A DNA stretch of 35,470 nucleotides from Rhodospirillales bacterium (GTDB lineage: Bacteria > Pseudomonadota > Alphaproteobacteria > Rhodospirillales > Casp-alpha2): contig JABMNT010000037.1 of NCBI GenBank assembly GCA_013203595.1, forward strand, positions 1 to 35,470, read 5' to 3'. Shown here in pieces: positions 26,666 to 34,043 of this stretch. The translations under genes were made by a program, and so were the position numbers. Under the pieces are notes generated by a model. The model saw only the letters and a program-made list of their open reading frames with translations. It had not been told where the DNA came from and searched no databases. How positions within the stretch are numbered: the stretch's first letter is position 1; each line of letters begins with the position of its first letter.

Positions 26666-27262
26666 GTGCAACAGTTTTACGAATTGATGGAATCCTATGC
26701 GCGCGCTGATACGGACGATGCACGCCAGCAAATTCAGGACCAGGTCTGGGACCAATACGGGGTTGAGGAAACCATCCAGATCATTGATATGTCGGGGTTT
26801 TCAAGGCTGACTCAGAAACGCGGTATTGTTCACTACCTGTCGATGGTACGCCATATGCAACTGGTCACCCAGCCGATCATCATCCGTTATGGCGGGACAG
26901 TTGTTAAATATGAAGCCGATAACGGATTTTGCCGATTTCCGACCGTCGAAAAAGCCGTAGATGCGTCAATCGCCATAAATATTGCCTTTGATGCCATGAA
27001 CATGATGACCCCGGATGATCTCAACATCTACATCTCATGCGGCATCGATTATGGCCGGTTTTTGTTGGTTGATGAGAACGATTATTTTGGCGTGCCGGTG
27101 AACGTTGCCAGCAAGCTCAGTGAAGATATTGGCGGACCCGGAGATATTCTGGTGACACAAACCGCCATGGACTTGCTGCCGGAAGGAGTTGCCTTCAAGT
27201 GCGAAAGCAAATTCTATGAGATTTCCGGTTTTAATATCGCGGCACAGCGGGTTATTTTCTAG
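26666..27262 (+). CDS. Class III adenylate/guanylate cyclase-domain protein
   Basis: This 198-residue soluble protein is little more than one class III cyclase catalytic domain. The metal aspartates are D41 in IIDMSGFSRLT and D85 in KYEADNGF. The purine-selecting pair looks adenine-type, with K81 and D139 (DYFG). The transition-state Asn is N146 in VNVASK, but the paired Arg, four residues on, is K150. Activity may therefore be reduced or altered. The start is GTG 26666, with GGGATGG upstream; the first ATG in frame is 26687. A TerB-like gene follows 93 nt downstream on the same strand. No sensory domain is attached, so control must come from partners. Confidence 0.88.
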   Translation: MQQFYELMESYARADTDDARQQIQDQVWDQYGVEETIQIIDMSGFSRLTQKRGIVHYLSMVRHMQLVTQPIIIRYGGTVVKYEADNGFCRFPTVEKAVDASIAINIAFDAMNMMTPDDLNIYISCGIDYGRFLLVDENDYFGVPVNVASKLSEDIGGPGDILVTQTAMDLLPEGVAFKCESKFYEISGFNIAAQRVIF

Positions 27263-27355
27263 GCTGGCGGTTTGCAGTCAAAATGAGACCTCGCATGAGG
27301 GTGGAGGTGCCCTTATGATTGTAGCCAGTGAAGCCGTAAACGGAGGGGTTACGGG

Positions 27356-27904
27356 ATGGTAAATGTTTTAAACTCGCCACTGTATGTTCTGGCGACCTGT
27401 ATTGCTTATTTGGTAAATGCGGATACCCGAACAACTTTCGAAGAAAAAGCCAAACTGATCACCATATTTGGCAAGCATGTAAGCCGCAATGAAATGACCC
27501 ATGCGGAACTGCATGGGGTGATGACCGATGCCTTTGATTTTGCATCAAAGATCGACGTTGATCGATTCATCGCGCAGATTACACCAAAAATGCCTCCGGG
27601 TCAGAGAATCAGCATCGTCATCAATTTGTACGATGCGATGCTGGTTGACGGGCAGGTTGCCGCCGGCGAGCGGGTTATCCTGAACAAATTTGTCGGCGCC
27701 TTCGATTTAAGCCGCGACACAATGCGATCGATTCGTGAAATTATGATGCTGAAAAACGATACCTCCATCTTTACCGACGATAACCATCCCTATAACGAGC
27801 CGTCCTATACATTGGATATCAAGTTAAACATCAACGACGATGCCAACGGGAAACCGCAGCTGACGGACAATGTTGCCGGTGTTAAGGAAAAGTGGAAATC
27901 CTGA
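27356..27904 (+). CDS. TerB-like domain protein downstream of the cyclase
   Basis: This 182-residue protein has a helical TerB-like core with the signature GQRISIVINLYDAMLVDGQV followed by AAGERVILNKFVGAFDLS at about residues 82 to 119. An N-terminal helical part (FEEKAKLITIFGKHVSRNEM) precedes it. The last 50 residues or so are polar and acidic (DDNHPYNEPSYTLDIKLNIND) and probably flexible. A strong ribosome site, GGAGG, lies 9 nt before the ATG. The position after the cyclase suggests a joint role, but no partner is known. It is the fourth TerB-like gene of the window and the most diverged. Confidence 0.75.
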   Translation: MVNVLNSPLYVLATCIAYLVNADTRTTFEEKAKLITIFGKHVSRNEMTHAELHGVMTDAFDFASKIDVDRFIAQITPKMPPGQRISIVINLYDAMLVDGQVAAGERVILNKFVGAFDLSRDTMRSIREIMMLKNDTSIFTDDNHPYNEPSYTLDIKLNINDDANGKPQLTDNVAGVKEKWKS

Positions 27905-27922
27905 CGATGGTGAAGGCCCGTG

Positions 27923-28282
27923 TCAGCGTTGGTTTATATAGTCCCGCAAAAACGATTTGACGCGCGGCTGGGGCGTGAATTTTGCTGCCAGCATGCCGTC
28001 CTTGACCCGCACGATGTTGGCGAAACCGGTGATTTCTGCCGGCCCTTTGGCGTTTTTGCCGCAAAATTTGAACTCGAAATACTGGTTGCCGTGCAAGGTT
28101 CCCTCGTAGCCTTTGATGGCAAATCCACCAAAGCTGACATCAAGCAGTTCATAGGATTTGCCGGAGCCCGAGTTATCGATCAGAATTTCGACCGTTTCAC
28201 CGCTGCCTGTGTAGCGGTCAAATTCGCGCGGCGGCTTGTCGGTCTTGCTTCCACCACCACTGATTTTTGAAAACCAATTCAT
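27923..28282 (-). CDS. PilZ domain protein (c-di-GMP receptor candidate)
   Basis: This 119-residue protein is a single PilZ domain. Both parts of the c-di-GMP-binding signature are present: RxxxR (R19 to R23 in PPREFDRYT) and DxSxxG (D48, S50, G53 in LLDVSFGGFAIKG). The start ATG 28282 (MNWFSK) is preferred over 28309, since the nine extra residues look non-conserved. It follows the HlyD-like gene on the same strand after 101 nt that contain a long palindrome. The setting suggests c-di-GMP control of the adjacent secretion system or its substrate; this is inference. It converges on the TerB-like gene. Confidence 0.88.
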   Translation of the reverse strand: MNWFSKISGGGSKTDKPPREFDRYTGSGETVEILIDNSGSGKSYELLDVSFGGFAIKGYEGTLHGNQYFEFKFCGKNAKGPAEITGFANIVRVKDGMLAAKFTPQPRVKSFLRDYINQR

Positions 28283-28346
28283 CGTCTTGTCCCGGCGGTC
28301 ATGCAACAACGAAACCGCATCTTTCTGTTAACCTGTTTTTCTTTTA

Positions 28347-28380
28347 ACATTGATTTTCAATATTGAAAACTCACCAATGT
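28347..28380. repeat. Nested inverted repeat upstream of the PilZ gene
   Basis: A perfect 16-nt palindrome TTTTCAATATTGAAAA (28354-28369) is flanked by a second inverted pair, ACATTG (28347-28352) and CAATGT (28375-28380). It lies between the hlyD-like stop and the pilZ start. It could be a regulator-binding site or a weak AT-rich terminator. Confidence 0.6.
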
Positions 28381-28383
28381 AAC

Positions 28384-29679
28384 TTATCGTTCCGTGAAGG
28401 CAAAACTCATCTTGCCGATATACGGGTCCAACAGATAGCGGGCGACGGTGCGGGTCCCGGTCTGAATGCTCGACTGGACCTGCATTCCCGGCGACAACCG
28501 ATAGCGTAAATTACCGCGTTCAAAATAGTCCCTTACCGTTTGAATGCGCACCTTGTAATAGGGCGCACCATCCTGCGTGACGATGGTATCGGGACTGATC
28601 TGGATAACCGTGCCTTCCAGAGTTCCGAACCGCACGGCTTCGGCCGAAGCCAACTGGATGCGCGCCGGCTGTCCGACCTCAATATAACCGATGTCCGTTG
28701 TCGGCAGGCGCGCTTCAATAACCAGGCGGTCGTCACCCGGTACAATATCAACCACCGTTTTCCCTGCCTGCACCACGCCACCGACGGTGACCACATATAA
28801 GGTTTTGATGATTCCGTCGACAGGTGCCCGCAAAATGGTCCGGCGGAGATTGTCGTTGGCCGTGCGGACGCGCTGGCTTAATTCCCGGTAGGTGCGCCGG
28901 GCGTCGGTAAGTTCCAGCGTCGCTTCCTCGCGAAACCCGCTTTCGATGGCTGCCAACTGGGCTTTCGCCGCATTGAAGGCGGCTTTGGTGCGGGGCAGGG
29001 CAATGCGGTCTTCGTCCAGCCGCCCCTGATAATCGGATTCTTCCTTTTGCAGGTTGAGGTGGTTCATCCGGTTTGACAGGTCAAGTTTGATCAGCTTGCT
29101 GGAAATTTTGAGTTGTTCGCGGATCAATTGCAGGCCGCTGGAATTTGTTCGTATCCGTGCCTGGACTTCCTTGATTTCCTGCTCGCGTTGAATAATTTCC
29201 TGACGTTGTGCCCTGATCTGGTTGCGGACCCTGTTTTGGCGTACCTTGAACAAGGCCCGCGCCTGGCGTACCTGGTCTGGCTCCTTCTGGCGCAGTTCCG
29301 CAGGGATAACCAGTTCGGCAAAGTCATTGGCTTCGGCTTCCAGGCGCAAAATATTTACACGCAGCGCGGTCAGGCGAATATCCAGTTCTTCGACCTCCGC
29401 ACCCGATCGCGTTGGCTCCAGTTCGACCAGGGGCTGGTCTTTCGATACCCGATCGCCTTCCCGGACCAATATGCTGCTGACGATACCGCCTTCCAGATGC
29501 TGTACCGACTTGACCTGACTCGATGGCACCACCTCACCCATTGCCATACTGACAACATCGAGCTTGCCGATGCTGGCCCAGACCAGAAAGACCACCACCA
29601 GCAGCACGCAACAGCCTAAAAACAGGTGCGTGCCGAGGGGCGTTGGATGCTGTTTTGCGGCAATCGGTTCGGTCATCAT
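28384..29679 (-). CDS. HlyD family type I secretion membrane-fusion protein
   Basis: This 431-residue periplasmic adaptor bridges the ABC exporter and the TolC-like channel. It has a short cytoplasmic N-terminus, one transmembrane segment (THLFLGCCVLLVVVFLVWAS, about 17 to 36), a lipoyl-type half (SVQHLEGGIVSSILVREGD), a long coiled-coil hairpin (about 95 to 285), the returning lipoyl half (RAPVDGIIKTLYV) and a beta-barrel region (GYIEVGQPARIQLASA). The C-terminal LSPGMQVQSSIQTG is typical of type I secretion adaptors. The start ATG overlaps the ATPase stop by 4 nt (ATGA), so translation is coupled. It is the third gene of the tolC-ATPase-hlyD run. Confidence 0.95.
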   Translation of the reverse strand: MMTEPIAAKQHPTPLGTHLFLGCCVLLVVVFLVWASIGKLDVVSMAMGEVVPSSQVKSVQHLEGGIVSSILVREGDRVSKDQPLVELEPTRSGAEVEELDIRLTALRVNILRLEAEANDFAELVIPAELRQKEPDQVRQARALFKVRQNRVRNQIRAQRQEIIQREQEIKEVQARIRTNSSGLQLIREQLKISSKLIKLDLSNRMNHLNLQKEESDYQGRLDEDRIALPRTKAAFNAAKAQLAAIESGFREEATLELTDARRTYRELSQRVRTANDNLRRTILRAPVDGIIKTLYVVTVGGVVQAGKTVVDIVPGDDRLVIEARLPTTDIGYIEVGQPARIQLASAEAVRFGTLEGTVIQISPDTIVTQDGAPYYKVRIQTVRDYFERGNLRYRLSPGMQVQSSIQTGTRTVARYLLDPYIGKMSFAFTER

Positions 29680-31391
29680 TTGCGTGGCCTTGATCGGGGA
29701 GGCGAAGCGCCTGGTTGCCCGGTTTCCGCAAGTGCCGGCTGTTTTGATTCGCGGGTTATGGTCGGAACCGGTTTTGAGTTCAGGTCGAGGATCAGCCGGG
29801 CACCACGCTGGATCACGGGGTCATTGGTAATGACGATAATTGTCCGGCCCTGCTGCGCCAGATCCTTCATGATTTGATAAACACCTGCGCAGCCTTCCCG
29901 GTCCAGCCCCTCCGTTGGCTCATCGAAGACAACCAGGCGTCCGTCCGAGGCGACGGCCCGTGCCAGTGCCAGACGCCGACGAATGCCAACAGCCAGAGTC
30001 AGACCATTATCAATCAGTTCCGTATCCAGCCCTTTTTGACTTTCGTCAATGAAGCCGCCCAGTTCGGCGCGGCGCAAAAACCGATTGATTTGTTCGTCAT
30101 CCAGGTTTTCATTCACCGCCAGCAGATTTTCGCGAATGGTGCCGGGCAGAAAAACCGGCTCCTGCGGCATGTACATAATCTGGCGGCGCCACCACCCGGC
30201 GGAGAACTGACGCATATCTACGCCGTCGACCAGAATCTGACCCCGTGTCGGTTCCAGCAACCCAACCAGCATTCTGGCCAGCGTCGTCTTGCCGGTGCCG
30301 TTGCGTCCATTGACCAGCAGAACCGATCCCGCAGGCAAGACCAGGTTCAACTGTTCGAACAGGGGTGTTTGCTCCTCGCCGTGGGCAAAGGCGACATCAC
30401 GAAACTCGATGGCGCCCTGGTAGGATTCAAGCGCCGAACCGTTGTCTTCTTCCACGGGCAAATGCGCCAGCCCGCGAATTTTCGCCATGGCATCCTGGGC
30501 CTTGGCCATCGCTTCGCTCATCTGTGCCCATTTGATAGCCGGGCCAAGCCCGCGCGCAGCCAGAATATTGGCGCCGATCATGGTACCTACATCCAAACTG
30601 CCGCCGACCACCAGAACCGCGCCGATACCGATGATGGCAACACCCATTATCGCCTGCAGGCTTTGCGTGAGGGTCTGTGCCATGCCCTGGCGACGGGTGA
30701 CATGGCTGCGAAAGTGCTGGGCCTGGTTGACGTAAGTGCGCCAGTTGGCCATCACATGCGATTGTCCGCCAAACGCCCTGATCGTATCGGCAGCCCGCGC
30801 CGAGGTGGTGATAAGGCTGTTGCCATACCCGGTAACCTGCGAAAGGGCCTGGGTGACCGGGGCCAGAAGCCGTTGGTTAAGGATACTGTACAGACAGGTT
30901 AAACTAATAAACGTCAGGGCGATGGCACCCAGTGCGGGATGCAATAAAAACAGCGCCAGGACAAAGATAAGGGCAAATGGCAGGTCCATGATGGCGACAA
31001 TATTCGGCGCATTATATGTGGTTTCAATGGTCGTCAGGCCAGAGACGGTCTCGCGCCGCAGGCCGGGAGGGATTCTTTCCAGGGCCTGGGTCTTGGCCGA
31101 TACCATAATGCCGTAGGCGCCGATGGCGCGATCCTCATCACGCGGTTCCAGCATTGACGAGGCCAGCAGCAGGCGGGCTTGACGGAATCCCATTTCCAGT
31201 AAAATGGCAGCCAGCACGCCAACCGTCAGCGTCGCCAGCGTGGCGTCGACGCCATAGGCGACATAGCGGTTGAGAACCTGGACAACAAAAAGTGGCGAGG
31301 CCAGGGCCAGAAAATTGGCAAACAGAGAGGCCAGCAGAAGCTCGGTGGCCATCAGCGGTCGGGAAGCCAGGCGTTGAAAAAACTCTTTCAT
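29676..31391 (-). CDS. Type I secretion system ABC transporter (permease-ATPase)
   Basis: This 571-residue exporter half has a membrane domain (about 1 to 310, five or six helices) fused to an ATPase domain. It lacks an N-terminal C39 peptidase-like domain. The Walker A is NGRNGTGKTT (361-370), the Q-loop is MYMPQEPVFLPGTIREN and the Walker B is LVVFDEPTEGLD. Two core motifs depart from consensus: the LSGGQ signature reads LAVGI (466-470), and the usual H-loop histidine is N523 in IVITND. The C-terminal tail is Pro/Ser/Arg-rich. I believe similar non-canonical signatures occur in related type I exporters, but that was not checked. It is cotranscribed between the TolC-like (87 nt gap) and HlyD-like genes. 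Confidence 0.94.
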   Translation of the reverse strand: MKEFFQRLASRPLMATELLLASLFANFLALASPLFVVQVLNRYVAYGVDATLATLTVGVLAAILLEMGFRQARLLLASSMLEPRDEDRAIGAYGIMVSAKTQALERIPPGLRRETVSGLTTIETTYNAPNIVAIMDLPFALIFVLALFLLHPALGAIALTFISLTCLYSILNQRLLAPVTQALSQVTGYGNSLITTSARAADTIRAFGGQSHVMANWRTYVNQAQHFRSHVTRRQGMAQTLTQSLQAIMGVAIIGIGAVLVVGGSLDVGTMIGANILAARGLGPAIKWAQMSEAMAKAQDAMAKIRGLAHLPVEEDNGSALESYQGAIEFRDVAFAHGEEQTPLFEQLNLVLPAGSVLLVNGRNGTGKTTLARMLVGLLEPTRGQILVDGVDMRQFSAGWWRRQIMYMPQEPVFLPGTIRENLLAVNENLDDEQINRFLRRAELGGFIDESQKGLDTELIDNGLTLAVGIRRRLALARAVASDGRLVVFDEPTEGLDREGCAGVYQIMKDLAQQGRTIIVITNDPVIQRGARLILDLNSKPVPTITRESKQPALAETGQPGASPPRSRPRK

Positions 31392-31478
31392 CGTGAATCA
31401 TCACACAGGCGGTTAAACCATGGCAACATCTGATCCGTATGCAGACACGGATTTACCACATTTTGGCAAACCTGCTGA

Positions 31479-33134
31479 TCAACGGCCCGGTGCCTTGTTG
31501 TGCTCCTGGTTGAGAAATCCCTTGCGGAAAATTTCCTGAACGCCATCGGCAAAGACTTCAAAGGGTTTGCGCGCCTGTGGAGAAAACCCCGCATCAGGAG
31601 CCTCCGGCGCGGCTTCAGGTGTCTGTGAAACCACTTCAGGTGTCTCTGCAACGGCAGCGGGGACAGCCGTGACGGACACGCCGGCTGACGCGGTGTCGAT
31701 GGTCAACAAGGCCTGTTCCTTCGCCAGTAACTGACGGTCTTGCCATTTATCCAATGGCGCAGGATCAGGAGCGGACGTCAGTTTCTCCGGCTGGTTCGGA
31801 CGATCTGCGGGCAGGGGAAGCCCTGTTCCGGAGCTCAAGGTAGCCCCACGAACAAAATTTTCCTTCAGTTCGCCGGTTACATTCAGCAGCTTGAATGCGG
31901 CGATAATCACGTCTGTTTCAGCTGAAATGGAATCACTTTGAGAATTCAGCAACGAGGTCTCGCCACTGAGCACGTCAATCAACGAGCGCTGCCCCAGTTT
32001 TCTTTCCTGGCGCGCCAGTTCGAGAAAAGCCGCGGATATATCAGACTGGTTCTGCAGCGACCGGGCGGTTAATTTCGCGGTGTTCAATTCCTGCCAGGCA
32101 TTTCGCACCTGTTCCTCAATATCGCGCCGGGTGTTGGCGACCACGCGGGATTTGGAAATCACGTCACTTTCGGCGGCGCGCAGGGTGTTGCTGGCGATAA
32201 AACCTAAATTAATTGGCATTGTCATTTCGACCTTAGCCAGCGTTTCCTTTTTAAGATCAACGGTACCGCTGACATTATTTTTCCATTTCTGGGTGATGAC
32301 ACCTTCCAGTTTCGGGAAAAAATTATCGCTATAGACGTTTTGCTGATCCTGACGGGCAATGGCTTCTCCAATGCTGTCGATGGCTATTTGGGTGTTGTTA
32401 TCGAGGGCCTTCTCGATCGACTCCTCCAAAGTGCGCGACAGGCGATCGAGGGGCAGGGCGACGGGGAGCATCTTTTCCGGAACCGGCGGTTTGCCGAATA
32501 CCGCCCGGTATCGGTTGCGGGCGGCCAGCAGGGCGCCTTCAGACTGGATTTCGCGGGCGATTGCGCCAGCCAACTGCGACTTGGCCTGCAGCACGTCAGT
32601 CGACAGGCCCGAGCCGGATTCAACCTTGGCCTCCTCAAGTCCGGTCTGTTTTTGCACATTGTCCTTTGATTGCTGGGCAAAGGCCAATGAGTGAAAGACC
32701 TTGAATAAATTGACGTAGGCATTGATCGCTTCGAGAATGAGGTCTTCCTTGACCTTGGCGAGGGTCAGCTGTTTTTCAACCAATTCCAGCCGGGCCTTTT
32801 CGACCAATGCATTGGTGGTTCCGAAATCCCATAATTTTTGTGTCAGAGACAGATCGACTTCAGAGAACGGAAGCCCGGTATCAGACCCATGGGGGTTCTG
32901 GGTGAGTTCATAGCCATGATTGACGGTGGGTTCTAACAGCGGGAACCAGTCGCCCAGCGCTTCGCGCGCACGTTCCCGCGCCGCAGCAACGTCGGCTTCG
33001 GCGCCGATCACGCGGTGGTCCGACTGGATGACGCTTTCCAGCAACGTCTCCAGGCTTTGTGCCGTGGCTGGTCGCGCGGTAAACAGGCCGCACAAAACCG
33101 CCAACCAAACACAGGCGGTGAGGGTGTGCCTCAT
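31479..33134 (-). CDS. TolC-like outer membrane efflux/secretion channel
   Basis: This 551-residue outer-membrane protein has a signal peptide (LAVLCGLFTARPATAQ, cleavage after TAQ near residue 26). Two TolC-type repeats are present: the first has SDHRVIGAEADVAAARERAR and LSLTQKLWDFGTT, and the second has ARQERKLGQRSLIDVLSGET. Long coiled-coil helices dominate. The C-terminal 110 residues or so are Pro/Ala/Glu-rich (AAVAETPEVVSQTPEAAPEA) and would lie beyond the barrel, which is unusual. It is the first gene of the secretion operon. A possible minus-strand promoter lies at 33318-33344 (TTGTTC, 15 nt, TATAAA), but the spacing is short. Confidence 0.93.
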   Translation of the reverse strand: MRHTLTACVWLAVLCGLFTARPATAQSLETLLESVIQSDHRVIGAEADVAAARERAREALGDWFPLLEPTVNHGYELTQNPHGSDTGLPFSEVDLSLTQKLWDFGTTNALVEKARLELVEKQLTLAKVKEDLILEAINAYVNLFKVFHSLAFAQQSKDNVQKQTGLEEAKVESGSGLSTDVLQAKSQLAGAIAREIQSEGALLAARNRYRAVFGKPPVPEKMLPVALPLDRLSRTLEESIEKALDNNTQIAIDSIGEAIARQDQQNVYSDNFFPKLEGVITQKWKNNVSGTVDLKKETLAKVEMTMPINLGFIASNTLRAAESDVISKSRVVANTRRDIEEQVRNAWQELNTAKLTARSLQNQSDISAAFLELARQERKLGQRSLIDVLSGETSLLNSQSDSISAETDVIIAAFKLLNVTGELKENFVRGATLSSGTGLPLPADRPNQPEKLTSAPDPAPLDKWQDRQLLAKEQALLTIDTASAGVSVTAVPAAVAETPEVVSQTPEAAPEAPDAGFSPQARKPFEVFADGVQEIFRKGFLNQEHNKAPGR

Positions 33135-33394
33135 CGTTTGGTTTTCACTTCGTTATCCATCCCTGGGTGGTCCCGTTCCGGGTATCCACAATTTAACCGC
33201 CCATTCCTGACAGATTTCGGGTCTCAGGGCCACCGGTTTCTCAGTTTCTGCTGAAAAAAAGCGCTAAGTTCAGAGGCCTGTTGATGCAGAAACCAAGGCG
33301 TTGCATAAGTGCGGGTGTTTATAAATTGTGCCCGCTTTGAACAAAACGCAGGAGTCTCATTGCGGCTGCTGGCCGGAATCGACCACTGCCGGGC

Positions 33395-33877
33395 TCATGC
33401 CTTTTTTGCGCGGACGAGGGAGCCGTCCTGTTGAACCGCAGCATCCAGTTCCCGTAATTCGGCCTCGACGTTATTGCGCAGTTCAAAATACCGGCGTTTT
33501 TCGTTTTCGCTTAAAGCCGGGCCGCCGGCGCTTTCAACGGCCGTGGCCTCGCAAACGAATGCCAGAAGTTGACCAACCGCAACCGGAATATCGAGGGCCT
33601 CATCGCGGACTCCCCGCTCAGATTCCGATATGGTGTTGGTTTCGCCCAACTTGGCCATCTCTTCGCTCAGTACTGTGCTGGAAGCGGCGCGCTGCAAATG
33701 GATAACCACGTCAATCGGCATGAAGGCAGTGTGTTCAAAACTTTGATACTGGGACAAATTGGTCGGTTTGACCCGACATACTTCAGCGGCGGCCTGCAAA
33801 CTGCCAAATGAATTGAGGAGTTTGCGCGTCGCCAGTTTAAGCAATCGAAATTCCATCTCGTCGCGTAATATGTTCAT
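33395..33877 (-). CDS. Phage CII-like small regulatory protein
   Basis: This 160-residue protein starts MNILRDEMEFRLLKLATRKL. Residues 14 to 60 look like a helix-turn-helix: a recognition-like stretch GSLQAAAEVCRVKPTNLSQY followed by FMPIDVVIHLQ. This arrangement resembles proteins annotated as phage regulatory CII-like in Alphaproteobacteria. The rest is helical and acidic. ATG 33877 has GAGAA upstream; the frame from 33919 adds 14 residues that look non-conserved. It lies between the secretion operon (260 nt upstream of tolC) and the large repeat protein, which is divergent from it by 166 nt. A role in controlling these genes is plausible but only from position. Confidence 0.65.
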   Translation of the reverse strand: MNILRDEMEFRLLKLATRKLLNSFGSLQAAAEVCRVKPTNLSQYQSFEHTAFMPIDVVIHLQRAASSTVLSEEMAKLGETNTISESERGVRDEALDIPVAVGQLLAFVCEATAVESAGGPALSENEKRRYFELRNNVEAELRELDAAVQQDGSLVRAKKA

Positions 33878-34043
33878 TTTATGTTCTCGGTCTTTCATTT
33901 GCATGACAATAAGGAACAATTATTGCTATCTTGCAACCTCTGAGATTGGACTGCTGGCTCCAATAAGATTCATTAAGTCGAGATCGCGCAGACAATGTAG
34001 AATAGAATTACAATTCGTGTTTATCCACTGATTTGTTGTCGAA

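Noticed and set aside
33318-33344. Possible minus-strand promoter for the tolC operon (TTGTTC, 15 nt, TATAAA).
   Set aside because: The spacer is shorter than normal and the -35 element is weak, so I did not list it as a feature.
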